Program-made: the position numbers and the translations under genes | The notes under the pieces: model-generated | The model's database searches: none | What the model saw: the letters and a program-made list of their open reading frames with translations, nothing else | What the model was told of the DNA's origin: nothing | Assembly (NCBI RefSeq): GCF_031432425.1 | Contig: NZ_JAVKPH010000042.1 | Coordinates: forward strand, 1 to 25,380 | Length of the DNA stretch: 25,380 bases | Direction of reading: 5' to 3' | Origin: Ruixingdingia sedimenti | Lineage (GTDB): Bacteria; Pseudomonadota; Alphaproteobacteria; Rhodobacterales; Rhodobacteraceae | Shown: positions 15,082 through 23,366 of the stretch, one piece after another | Numbering within the stretch: position 1 is the stretch's first letter | Layout of the letters: each line of letters starts with the position of its first letter

Positions 15082-15116
15082 GCTTTGCGGAAAGCATAGC
15101 AAAGCACAGGCAAAGG
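15082..15116. promoter_or_regulatory. Operator-like dyad between divergent genes
   Basis: GCTTTGC (15082-15088) and GCAAAGC (15099-15105) form a perfect seven-base inverted repeat with a ten-base spacer. A third half-site GCAAAGG follows at 15110-15116, 11 bases (one helical turn) after the second. The set fills the 57-bp gap between the crotonase and thioesterase starts, where a shared regulator would bind. Confidence 0.55.
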
Positions 15117-15124
15117 GAAAGATA

Positions 15125-15556
15125 ATGACTTCGGCACTGGCGATGGATATCGAGGGGCTGCATGCCTTCATGGCGCGCGAGTTCGGGCAGGTGGCCGGGG
15201 ATCTGCGGGTGGAGTCGCTGACGCCGGACGGGCTGCACCTGCGGCTTGTCGTGGACGACCGCCACCTGCGCCCGGGCGGCACGGTGTCGGGGCCGACGAT
15301 CTTCATGCTGGCGGATGTGGCCTTCTACCTTGCGATCCTGTCGCGGATCGGGCCGGTGGCGCTGGCGGTGACGACGGGATGCAGCATCGACTTCATGCGC
15401 AAACCCGCCGCCGGCCGCCCCCTGATCGCCGAGGCGCGGCTGCTGAAACTGGGCCGCGTGCTGGCGGTGGGCGACGTGCTGGTCCATTCCGAGGGCACCC
15501 CCGCCCCGGTGGCGCGCGCCGGGATGACCTATTCGATCCCGCCCGCGCGGGGCTGA
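15125..15556 (+). CDS. PaaI-type hotdog thioesterase
   Basis: A 143-residue hotdog-fold protein predicted to hydrolyse acyl-CoA thioesters. The family core is RPGGTVSGPTIFMLADVAFYLAI (about 49-71, read across the loop and central helix) with Asp64 as the likely catalytic acid, followed by the beta strands VTTGCSIDFMRKPAAGRPLIAEARLLKLGR. Such proteins are active as dimers of dimers in the cytoplasm. ATG 15125 has a purine-rich AAAGGGAAAG upstream. Its divergent partner is an acyl-CoA-binding crotonase, and the two share an operator-like dyad, so both probably act on the same CoA esters. The substrate is not predictable. Confidence 0.87.
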   Translation: MTSALAMDIEGLHAFMAREFGQVAGDLRVESLTPDGLHLRLVVDDRHLRPGGTVSGPTIFMLADVAFYLAILSRIGPVALAVTTGCSIDFMRKPAAGRPLIAEARLLKLGRVLAVGDVLVHSEGTPAPVARAGMTYSIPPARG

Positions 15557-15627
15557 GGGGCGGGGCGGGCCCCGTCCTGCGGCCATCGCCCCTTTCGCGC
15601 GCCCGGTGCCCGTGGCTGCTGTCGGCA

Positions 15628-15659
15628 GCCTCCGGCGGGAGTATTTGGGAAAAGGTGAA
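15628..15659 (+). repeat. Dispersed intergenic repeat, family 1
   Basis: Begins GCCTCCGGCGGG, then AG, TATTTGG, five variable bases and GGTGAA. The same 32-base layout occurs inverted at 15692-15723. Confidence 0.85.
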
Positions 15660-15691
15660 GCCCCTTCGCCGCAGGGATCCGCCGCCCGCCT

Positions 15692-15723
15692 TTCACCGTG
15701 ATCCAAATATCCCCGCCGGAGGC
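15692..15723 (-). repeat. Dispersed intergenic repeat, family 1, inverted copy
   Basis: On the minus strand reads GCCTCCGGCGGG, GA, TATTTGG, five variable bases, GGTGAA. With the copy at 15628-15659 it forms a large inverted repeat with a 32-base loop. Confidence 0.85.
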
Positions 15724-15864
15724 TCCCGCCCCCTCCACCGGCAATCCGGCCGGGCGGGTGCGCACCATCGCCGCCAGACCGTGGGCGGCGTTTGCTACGG
15801 CCTGCGTCCATCTGCCCGCGCCCGGCAGGGAAAGGACAACGCGACCACTCAACCGGGAGCAACC

Positions 15865-15893
15865 ACAGCCCCTGCGTCCGCAGGCCGGGGCTT
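15865..15893 (+). repeat. Dispersed hairpin repeat, family 3
   Basis: Starts ACAGCCCC and ends CCGCAGGCCGGGGCTT (15878-15893), a 16-base exact match to 21670-21685 between serC and serA. Here the left arm is diverged, so the stem is weaker. Confidence 0.6.
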
Positions 15894-15920
15894 ACCCCGG
15901 TCTGGCGGCCCGCGGCGCGA

Positions 15921-15940
15921 TCCCGCCTTTGCCGGCGGGA
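15921..15940 (-). terminator. Terminator hairpin after the bactofilin gene
   Basis: TCCCGCC (15921-15927) pairs with GGCGGGA (15934-15940) around TTTGCC, seven bases beyond the bactofilin stop on the minus strand. Confidence 0.45.
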
Positions 15941-15947
15941 ACGGGCG

Positions 15948-16445
15948 TCACGCGGTGGGGGGATCCTCGGCCGGGGGCTCGGCCGCCGGGGGCTCTGCTG
16001 CCGGGGGTTCGGGTTCTGCGGCCTCGGGCGGGGGCAATTGCGGGACGGGGCGGCTGAAATTGCCCTGCACCTGCGCCCCCGATTCGATCAGCAGCACCTC
16101 TGCCATCACATCGGCATCGAGCTGCGCCGCCGCGCGCAGCGTCAGGCGGACGGTCGAGACCTCGCCCTTGATCCGCCCGCGCACCTCGACCTGACCGGCA
16201 GTGACCTTGCCCGACACCTCGCCGTCATGGCCGATCAGCACCGACTGCGCCGTCACCTCGCCGTCGATGATGCCATGCACCTCGATCAGCCCCTCGCTGG
16301 CGACGATGCCGGTCACGCGCAGGTCGGCGGCCAGCACCGACCGCTGCCCCGTCACGCCGTGCCCCGTGCCATGCCCCGCACCGGCACCCCCCGCCGTCCC
16401 CTGCCCCGCGGGCGGCACACGTTCATCCTGCGACCTCGAAAACAT
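15948..16445 (-). CDS. Bactofilin family cytoskeletal protein
   Basis: A 165-residue protein that should polymerise without nucleotide into filaments acting in cell shape, envelope synthesis or localisation of wall enzymes. The central region (about residues 35-125) is a regular beta helix built from repeats such as LRVTGIVASEGLIEVHGIIDGEVTAQSVLIG and VEVRGRIKGEVSTVRL, typical of bactofilin. The N-terminal tail begins MFSRSQDERVPPAG and is Gly-rich. The C-terminal tail is a Pro/Ala/Glu low-complexity run of PPAAE-like units, encoded by imperfect 15-bp repeats. ATG 16445 has a strong GGAGGAG. A TTGACC promoter lies upstream in the gap shared with the divergent transporter gene. Confidence 0.9.
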   Translation of the reverse strand: MFSRSQDERVPPAGQGTAGGAGAGHGTGHGVTGQRSVLAADLRVTGIVASEGLIEVHGIIDGEVTAQSVLIGHDGEVSGKVTAGQVEVRGRIKGEVSTVRLTLRAAAQLDADVMAEVLLIESGAQVQGNFSRPVPQLPPPEAAEPEPPAAEPPAAEPPAEDPPTA

Positions 16446-16505
16446 CCTGACTCCTCCGGGCGCGCCCGGCGCCCCTATCCGGCGGCCCGAAGGCCATCGC
16501 CGGCG

Positions 16506-16534
16506 ATTGAGCGGCACCAGCCCGCCACGGTCAA
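16506..16534 (-). promoter_or_regulatory. Putative bactofilin promoter
   Basis: Minus strand TTGACC (16529-16534), 17-base spacer, CTCAAT (16506-16511). On the other strand TTGACA (16601-16606) may serve the transporter, but no good -10 follows it. Confidence 0.4.
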
Positions 16535-16651
16535 GCCCTTAGCGGCGCCTGCGGCAAGAACGGCGGCCCGTTGGGCGCCACTCCGCCGGGGTGGGCGGGG
16601 TTGACATGCCGCGCGGGCCGGCGGACGGTGCCCCGGGGCACGGAGGACAGC

Positions 16652-17569
16652 ATGCCACGCAAGGACCGTATCGACCTGACCGGCGCCGTTGTGCTGGCCT
16701 CGCTTTCCATCATCTTCGCCTTCAACCAGATCTCGATCAAGTACATCAACGACGGATTCCAGCCGATCTTCGGCGCGGCGCTGCGGTCTGTCCTTGCGGC
16801 GGGGTGCATCTGGCTGTGGATGCGCGCGCGCGGGCATTCGACCGCGATCGCGCCGGGGACGGTGCGGCTCGGCCTCCTGCTCGGGCTGGTCTATGCGGCG
16901 GAGTTCGTCTGCATCTTCCTGTCGCTCGACCATACCACGGTGACGCGGGGCACGGTGATCCTTTACACCATGCCGATGTGGATGGCGCTGATCGCCCATT
17001 TCGTGATCCCGGGCGAACGGATGACCCCGCGCAAGGCAGCGGGGCTGGCGCTGGCCTTTGGCGGCATGGCGCTGGCGGTGATCGACCCCGAACGCGGCGC
17101 GGGCGGGGGCAGCATCGCGGGCGATGCGCTGATGCTGGGGGGCGCGCTTCTGTGGGCCTGCCTGACGCTGCTCAGCCGCACGGCGGGCGCGCGGGGGATG
17201 TCGTCGGAAATGCAGGTGCTGTGGATGCAGGCGGTGTCGGTGCCGGTGCTGCTGGTGGCGTCCTTCGCCTTCGGCCCGTTCCTGCGCGACCCCACGGTGG
17301 GGGAAATCGGCTGGCTGGTCTTCGCCGCGGTGGTCGTGGTCGCGGGCGGATTCATGATCTGGTTTTCCATGCTGGCGATCTATCCCGCCTCGGGGGTGGC
17401 GAGCTTCACCTTCCTCACCCCCGTTCTGGGGCTGGTGCTGGCCTGGGCGATGCTGGGCGAACCGCTGAGCCTTGCGCTGATCGCGGGCGGTGCGCTGGTG
17501 CTGGCGGGGCTGGTGCTGGTGAACCGGCCCGGGCGTCAGGTGCCGCAGAAGGTGCGCCGGACGACCTGA
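16652..17569 (+). CDS. EamA/DMT-family membrane transporter
   Basis: A 305-residue inner-membrane protein with about ten hydrophobic segments in two EamA repeats. The first includes LTGAVVLASLSIIFAFNQISIKY and the second GDALMLGGALLWACLTLLSR. Family members export or import small metabolites such as amino acids or nucleosides; the substrate cannot be read from sequence. ATG 16652 follows GGAGGAC (16642-16648), and the N-terminus (MPRKDRIDLTG) is cytoplasmic by the positive-inside rule. The loop ERMTPRKAAG between segments is typical. The 3' end overlaps selO by 34 bases tail to tail. It diverges from the bactofilin gene. Confidence 0.9.
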   Translation: MPRKDRIDLTGAVVLASLSIIFAFNQISIKYINDGFQPIFGAALRSVLAAGCIWLWMRARGHSTAIAPGTVRLGLLLGLVYAAEFVCIFLSLDHTTVTRGTVILYTMPMWMALIAHFVIPGERMTPRKAAGLALAFGGMALAVIDPERGAGGGSIAGDALMLGGALLWACLTLLSRTAGARGMSSEMQVLWMQAVSVPVLLVASFAFGPFLRDPTVGEIGWLVFAAVVVVAGGFMIWFSMLAIYPASGVASFTFLTPVLGLVLAWAMLGEPLSLALIAGGALVLAGLVLVNRPGRQVPQKVRRTT

Positions 17570-18963
17570 TCCGCCAGCGGCGCTGTGCGGAAGGGGCTGT
17601 CGGGCGGGGCGCCGAAAGGGTCCGCCAGCGCGGCATGCAGCCGGTGGAAGGGGGCGAAATCGCCCGCCACGGCGGCGGTGATCGCCTCTTGCACCCGGTG
17701 GTTGCGGGGAATGACGGCGGGGTTCGCCGCGGCCATGCGCGCCTCAGCCCCCTCCATGCCGCCGGGTTCCTGCGCCAGCCGCGCCTGCCAGCCCCCGGCC
17801 CAGGCGTCGAAAGCCGCACCGGCCACGAATTCGTCGCGCGCGGTGCCCTCTGCCAGCCCGCGGAAGGCGCGGGTGAAATCGGCCTCTTCCGCCGCCATCA
17901 GATCGAGGAGGCCACCGATCAGATCCTCGTCCTCTGCCCGCGCCGCGGCGAGCCCGATCTTGGCCCCGAACCGGGCCAGCCATTCGGCCTGATAGATCCC
18001 GGCGAAGGCATGCACCGCCTCTGTCGCCAGCGCCACGGCGCGGGTCTCGTCCGGGTCGATCAGCGGCAGGAGGCAGCTTGCCAGTTGCGCCATGTTCCAG
18101 ACCGCGATCTGCGGCTGGTTCGACCAGGCATAGCGGCCGTAACTGTCGATCGAGGAAAACACCCGGTCCGGGTGGAACACGTCCATGAAGGCGCAGGGGC
18201 CATAGTCGATCGTCAGCCCGCCGACATGGGCGTTGTCGGTGTTCATCACCCCGTGGATGAACCCCAGGGCCATCCACTGCGCCACCAGCCGCGCCTGCGC
18301 CGCCACCGCCGCCTGCAACAGGCCGAGCGCGCCTTCCGCCCCGGGGTGGTGGCGGGCGATGGCCATATCGGTCAGCAGGCGCAGCGCCTCGGTATCCCCG
18401 CGGGCGGCGAAATACTGGAAGGTGCCGACCCGGATATGCGAGGACGCCACCCGGCACAGCACCGCGCCGGGCAGCCGGCCTTCCTCGCGCCAGACGGGCT
18501 CGCCGGTGGTGACGGCGGCCAGCGCCCGCGTGGTGGGCACGCCGAGCGCCGCCATCGCCTCCGACGCCAGATATTCGCGCAGCACCGGGCCGAGCCAGGC
18601 CCGCCCGTCGCCCATGCGCGAAAACGGCGTGCGGCCCGCGCCCTTCAGCTGGATATCCCACCGCCGGCCGTCGGGGCCGAGGATTTCGCCCAGAAGGATC
18701 GCGCGGCCATCGCCCAATTGCGGCACCCATCCGCCGAACTGGTGCCCGGCATAGGCCTGCGCCAGCGGGTCGGCGCCCTTGGGGATGCGGTTGCCGGCAA
18801 AGACCTCGACCCATTCGGGGCGGGACAGTTCGGCTGGGTCGAGCCCCATTTCCGCCGCCAGCGCGGCGTTGACCGCCACCAGCCCCGGCACCGCCACCGG
18901 CGTGGGATGCTGGCGGGCATAGAACCGTTCCGGCAGGCGGGCATAGCTGTTGTCGAACCGCAT
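17536..18963 (-). CDS. selO: Protein adenylyltransferase SelO
   Basis: Pseudokinase-fold enzyme (YdiU/UPF0061) that transfers AMP to Ser, Thr or Tyr of proteins, linked to redox stress. It has 475 residues, the usual length. It starts MRFDNSYARLPERFY, as is typical for the family, with AGHQFGGW (72-79), the ATP-contacting Lys107 in IQLKGAG, HGVMNTDN (237-244) and DYGPCAFMD (253-261), whose Asp residues bind the metal. The C-terminus RRTFCGT carries the conserved Cys. ATG 18963 is preferred over GTG 18969 by homology. The gene converges on the transporter gene with an overlap and has a candidate promoter upstream. Confidence 0.95.
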   Translation of the reverse strand: MRFDNSYARLPERFYARQHPTPVAVPGLVAVNAALAAEMGLDPAELSRPEWVEVFAGNRIPKGADPLAQAYAGHQFGGWVPQLGDGRAILLGEILGPDGRRWDIQLKGAGRTPFSRMGDGRAWLGPVLREYLASEAMAALGVPTTRALAAVTTGEPVWREEGRLPGAVLCRVASSHIRVGTFQYFAARGDTEALRLLTDMAIARHHPGAEGALGLLQAAVAAQARLVAQWMALGFIHGVMNTDNAHVGGLTIDYGPCAFMDVFHPDRVFSSIDSYGRYAWSNQPQIAVWNMAQLASCLLPLIDPDETRAVALATEAVHAFAGIYQAEWLARFGAKIGLAAARAEDEDLIGGLLDLMAAEEADFTRAFRGLAEGTARDEFVAGAAFDAWAGGWQARLAQEPGGMEGAEARMAAANPAVIPRNHRVQEAITAAVAGDFAPFHRLHAALADPFGAPPDSPFRTAPLADQVVRRTFCGT

Positions 18964-19001
18964 CGGCACCCCGCTACGGGCCCTCGGCCGGGCCCCTATC
19001 C

Positions 19002-19030
19002 TGCATACGCCCGCAAGGGCGCGGTGTCAC
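19002..19030 (-). promoter_or_regulatory. Putative selO promoter
   Basis: Minus strand GTGACA (19025-19030), 17-base spacer, TATGCA (19002-19007), about 30 bases before the start codon region. Confidence 0.4.
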
Positions 19031-19043
19031 GGGCGGGGGGCGG

Positions 19044-19922
19044 CTATCCGCCGACGAACTCGTCGCGCGCATAGCCCTGGATGTACAGCAGCGCCGTCAG
19101 GTCGCCGTGGTTCACCCGCACCTCGCATTGCGCCGCGACCGCGGGCTTGGCGTGCAACGCCACCCCGGTGCCCGCCAGATGCAGCATGCCCAGATCATTC
19201 GCCCCGTCGCCCACCGCGATGGCCTCTGCCGGGGTGATGCCCAGGCGGGCGGTGAATTCCTCCAGCGCGGCGACCTTGGCGGCGCGGCCCAGGATCGGCT
19301 CGGCCACCCGGCCGGTCAACGCGCCGCCTTCGGCCAGCAGCGTGTTGGCGCGATGCGCGTCGAAGCCCAGATGCGCCGCCACCGCCGTGGTGAAGGCGGT
19401 GAACCCGCCGGATACCAGCAGCGCATAGCCGCCCTGCGCCTTCATCGTCGCGATCAGTTCGGCGCCCCCGGGGGTATAGGTGATACGCTCGGCCAGCACC
19501 TGCGCGATCACCGTTTCCGGCAACCCCGCCAGCAGGCCGACACGTTCCCGCAACGCGCCCTCGAAATCCAGCTCGCCATTCATCGCCCGCGCGGTGATCG
19601 CCGCCACCCGCGGCCCGACGCCCGCCAGATCGGCCAGTTCGTCGATGCATTCCTGCCCGATCATGGTGCTGTCCATGTCGGCGATCAGCAGCCGCTTGCG
19701 CCGCCCCTCTGCCCGCTGGACGATCAGGTCCACGCCGCGGGCCTGCAACGCCTCCCACACCTGCCAGCGGTTTTCCGGGATCGCGGGCAGCGGAAATTCC
19801 GCCGCCTCGCCCGGCGCCAGCCAGCGCAGCGCGCCGCCGCCCCAGGCATTGCGCAGCGATTCGGCGGTGGCGGGGTCGAGTTGGCCCCGGGCGGGCGCGG
19901 TCAGAAGCGTGGCGACGAACAT
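19044..19922 (-). CDS. serB: Phosphoserine phosphatase
   Basis: Removes phosphate from O-phospho-L-serine, the last step of serine synthesis. It has 292 residues from ATG 19922, chosen because related alphaproteobacterial proteins begin MFxATLL; an upstream ATG at 19955 would add 11 residues. A short N-terminal regulatory-type region leads into the HAD domain: DMDSTMIGQECIDELAD with nucleophile Asp82 and Asp84, VSGGFTAF, the Lys of GRAAK, and VGDGANDLGML binding Mg. It points away from serC-serA but lies only 0.6 kb from them, so the complete pathway is clustered. A small secreted-protein gene diverges from it. Confidence 0.95.
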   Translation of the reverse strand: MFVATLLTAPARGQLDPATAESLRNAWGGGALRWLAPGEAAEFPLPAIPENRWQVWEALQARGVDLIVQRAEGRRKRLLIADMDSTMIGQECIDELADLAGVGPRVAAITARAMNGELDFEGALRERVGLLAGLPETVIAQVLAERITYTPGGAELIATMKAQGGYALLVSGGFTAFTTAVAAHLGFDAHRANTLLAEGGALTGRVAEPILGRAAKVAALEEFTARLGITPAEAIAVGDGANDLGMLHLAGTGVALHAKPAVAAQCEVRVNHGDLTALLYIQGYARDEFVGG

Positions 19923-20083
19923 GGGCAGGTCCGGTTGAGGGCTATCCGGGGCCATTTAGCGGCAATCCGCCGGGTTGGCCAGCGGCCACCGGCACCCCCG
20001 TTGACAGCCGCAGCCCGACCGCCGCATGGCCCGGGGTCAGGGCGCGAGCCCCGAGCTACAGCATCCGCAGAAGGAATCGCGCC

Positions 20084-20386
20084 ATGAAGCTTGCCCTCAC
20101 CCTTGCCGCCGCGCTGACCCTGCCCGCCGCGGCCCATGCCGCCGTCTCGGGCTTTCACGACAGCGCCGCGCAGATCGCCACCCTGTTGCAGTCCGAGGCG
20201 GTCGCGGACGCCCTGCGCCAGATGCCCGTGACGCAGGTCGAGCTGGAACGCACCCTCCCCGACGGCGTGCTGGTGTGGGAGGTCGAAGGCCCCGGCTGTT
20301 CCGTCGATGTCCGGCTGAAACCCCTGCCCCCGCAGGGCCCCGGCAGGACCACCTATGAAATCACCGGCATCGGCCCCTGCGACTGA
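20084..20386 (+). CDS. Small predicted periplasmic protein
   Basis: A 100-residue exported protein. The signal peptide MKLALTLAAALTLPAAAHA has a cleavage site after AHA (residue 19). The mature part of about 80 residues has a helical start (SGFHDSAAQIATLLQSEAVADALRQM, interrupted by polar residues) and beta strands, with two Cys (in GPGCSVDV and GPCD) that could form a disulphide. I do not recognise the family. The start follows AGAAGGAA (20069-20076). TTGACA (20001-20006) is a promoter candidate with a poor -10. It sits between serB and serC, but nothing in the sequence ties it to serine synthesis. Confidence 0.75.
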   Translation: MKLALTLAAALTLPAAAHAAVSGFHDSAAQIATLLQSEAVADALRQMPVTQVELERTLPDGVLVWEVEGPGCSVDVRLKPLPPQGPGRTTYEITGIGPCD

Positions 20387-20421
20387 CCCTGCGGCGAACT
20401 GGCCCGCCCCGCAGATCGCCC

Positions 20422-20450
20422 TTGCGATTCTGCGGTAACAGGCGTATCCG
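20422..20450 (+). promoter_or_regulatory. Putative serC promoter
   Basis: TTGCGA (20422-20427), 17-base spacer, TATCCG (20445-20450). Transcription would begin near 20457, giving a leader of about 45 bases that consists almost wholly of the two hairpins. Confidence 0.45.
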
Positions 20451-20463
20451 CGATTTCGGGACA

Positions 20464-20499
20464 CCCCTCCCCAACGAGGGGCGTTTATCTGGAAGGATA
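20464..20499 (+). ncRNA. Structured serC leader, candidate serC RNA motif
   Basis: Two adjacent hairpins precede serC. The first pairs CCCCTC (20464-20469) with GAGGGG (20476-20481) around CCCAAC. The second pairs TATC (20486-20489) with GATA (20496-20499) and holds the ribosome-binding sequence GGAAGG at its loop and edge, three bases before ATG 20502. The serC motif is a known alphaproteobacterial leader found in front of serC-serA operons. The position, size and masked ribosome-binding site fit it, though I could not compare it with the Rfam model. Confidence 0.6.
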
Positions 20500-20501
20500 C
20501 C

Positions 20502-21647
<1,146 letters not shown>

Positions 21648-21657
21648 CCCTTTCGCG

Positions 21658-21685
21658 ACAGCCCCGGCCCCGCAGGCCGGGGCTT
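21658..21685 (+). repeat. Dispersed hairpin repeat, family 3, in the serC-serA gap
   Basis: A perfect nine-base-pair stem, GCCCCGGCC (21661-21669) with GGCCGGGGC (21675-21683), loop CCGCA. It lies in the 68-base gap between serC and serA. There is no T tract, so it may stabilise the serC message or lower serA expression rather than end transcription. It shares CCGCAGGCCGGGGCTT with 15878-15893. Confidence 0.7.
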
Positions 21686-21715
21686 GCGTCCCCCCTTTCC
21701 ACGAAGGAGCCCGAC

Positions 21716-23311
21716 ATGGCCCCCCGCGTTCTCGTTTCCGACGAACTTTCCGAAACCGCCGTCCAGATCTTCCGCGACCGTGGCGTCGAGGTCGACTACA
21801 TGCCGAAGCTCGGCAAGGACAAGGAAAAGCTGGCAGAGATCATCGACCAGTATGACGGCCTCGCCATCCGTTCGGCCACGAAGGTGACCGAAAAGCTGCT
21901 GGAAAAGGCCACCAACCTCAAGGTCGTCGGCCGCGCCGGGATCGGCGTGGACAACGTGGATATCCCCGCCGCCTCCAAGCGCGGCGTGATCGTGATGAAC
22001 ACGCCCTTCGGCAACTCGATCACCACCGCCGAACATGCGATCGCCATGATGTTCGCCATTGCCCGGCAACTGCCCGAGGCCAGCGCCTCTACCCATGCCG
22101 GAAAGTGGGAAAAGTCCAAGTTCATGGGGGTCGAGCTGTTCAACAAGACCCTCGGCGTGATCGGGGCGGGCAACATCGGCGGCATCGTCTGCGACCGCGC
22201 GGTGGGGCTCAAGATGAAGGTCGTGGCCTATGACCCCTTCCTGTCGGAAGAACGGGCGAAACAACTGGGTGTGACCAAGGTCGAACTGGATGAATTGCTG
22301 GCCAAGGCCGATTTCATCACCCTGCATGTGCCGCTGACCGACAAGACCCGCAACATCCTGTCGCGCGAAAACCTTGCCAAGACCAAGAAGGGCGTGCGCA
22401 TCATCAACTGCGCCCGCGGCGGTCTGGTGGACGAGGCGGCGCTGAAGGATGCGCTGGATTCGGGCCATGTCGCCGGCGCCGCGCTCGATGTGTTCGAGGT
22501 CGAGCCGGCGACCGAAAACGTCCTTTTCGGCCATCCCAATGTCGTCTGCACCCCGCATCTGGGCGCCTCGACCACCGAGGCGCAGGAAAACGTGGCGCTG
22601 CAGGTGGCCGAACAGATTTCCGACTACCTGCTGTCGGGTGCGGTGCAGAACGCGCTCAACATGCCCTCCGTCACCGCCGAGGAAGCCGCGGTGATGGGCC
22701 CGTGGCTGAAGCTGGCCGGCCATATCGGCGCCTTCATCGGCCAGATGACCGAAGAGCCGATCAAGGCCATCAACATCCTTTACGATGGCGCGGTGTCCGG
22801 CATGAACCTGCAGGCGCTGAACGCCGCCGTCATCGGCGGCGTGATGAAGGCGGCGAACCCCGAGGTCAACATGGTCTCCGCCCCGGTTCTGGCCAAGGAA
22901 CGCGGCATCCAGATCTCGACCACCCGACAGGACAAGTCGGGCGTGTTCGACGCCTTCGTCAAGGTGACGATGATCACCGACAAGCGCGAACGGTCGGTGG
23001 CGGGCACCTGTTTTTCGGACGGCAAGCCGCGGTTCATCCAGATCAAGGGCATCAACATCGACGCCGAGGTCGGTGAGCACATGCTCTACACCACCAACGA
23101 GGACGTGCCGGGCATCATCGGGCTTCTGGGCGGCACGCTCGGCAAGCACGGGGTGAACATCGCCAACTTCACGCTCGGCCGCTCGGCCGTGGGCAAGGAT
23201 GCGATCGCACTTTTGTACCTCGACCAGCCGATCGCCCCCGCGGTGGTGGCGGAACTGGAGGCGACGGGCAAGTTCCAGCAGGTCAAGCCGCTGGAATTCG
23301 ACGGCGCCTGA
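21716..23311 (+). CDS. serA: D-3-phosphoglycerate dehydrogenase
   Basis: Oxidises 3-phosphoglycerate to 3-phosphohydroxypyruvate with NAD, the first step of serine synthesis. It has 531 residues, the long form with an intervening domain and a C-terminal ACT domain. The NAD loop is GVIGAGNIGG (147-156), and the catalytic triad residues are Arg234 (NCARGGLVDE), Glu263 (DVFEVEP) and His281 (PHLGAS). The ACT part (EDVPGIIGLLGGTLGKHGVN, split by the usual loop) suggests serine feedback, as in related enzymes. ATG 21716 follows AAGGAG (21704-21709). It is the second gene of the serC-serA operon and is followed by a strong terminator. Confidence 0.97.
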   Translation: MAPRVLVSDELSETAVQIFRDRGVEVDYMPKLGKDKEKLAEIIDQYDGLAIRSATKVTEKLLEKATNLKVVGRAGIGVDNVDIPAASKRGVIVMNTPFGNSITTAEHAIAMMFAIARQLPEASASTHAGKWEKSKFMGVELFNKTLGVIGAGNIGGIVCDRAVGLKMKVVAYDPFLSEERAKQLGVTKVELDELLAKADFITLHVPLTDKTRNILSRENLAKTKKGVRIINCARGGLVDEAALKDALDSGHVAGAALDVFEVEPATENVLFGHPNVVCTPHLGASTTEAQENVALQVAEQISDYLLSGAVQNALNMPSVTAEEAAVMGPWLKLAGHIGAFIGQMTEEPIKAINILYDGAVSGMNLQALNAAVIGGVMKAANPEVNMVSAPVLAKERGIQISTTRQDKSGVFDAFVKVTMITDKRERSVAGTCFSDGKPRFIQIKGINIDAEVGEHMLYTTNEDVPGIIGLLGGTLGKHGVNIANFTLGRSAVGKDAIALLYLDQPIAPAVVAELEATGKFQQVKPLEFDGA

Positions 23312-23318
23312 GACGGAC

Positions 23319-23350
23319 AAAGGGGGCGGCGGGCCGGCCGCCGCCCCTTT
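23319..23350 (+). terminator. Terminator after serA
   Basis: AAAGGGG (23319-23325) pairs with CCCCTTT (23344-23350) and CGGCGG (23327-23332) with CCGCCG (23338-23343), one bulged G and the loop GCCGG. The flanking A and T runs would let it act on both strands. Confidence 0.75.
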
Positions 23351-23366
23351 CTGACTGGAGGCGATC

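Larger units (their letters stand above)
15557..15947. other. Repeat-rich intergenic region without a convincing gene
   Basis: No open frame here has a plausible start, ribosome-binding site or recognisable protein. The stretch holds two inverted copies of repeat family 1 (15628-15659 and 15692-15723), a copy of repeat family 3 (15865-15893), a small stem CCGGGG/CCCCGG around 15885-15900, and the bactofilin terminator. It separates convergently transcribed genes, so no promoter is needed in it. Confidence 0.7.

Noticed and set aside
15529..15852. Minus-strand frame of 107 codons in the repeat-rich gap
   Set aside because: It runs through both copies of repeat family 1, has no good ribosome-binding site and no recognisable protein; repeats of this kind readily create such frames.
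16591..19074. Long plus-strand frame through the transporter and opposite selO
   Set aside because: Out of frame with the transporter and antisense to selO, both of which are clear real genes.
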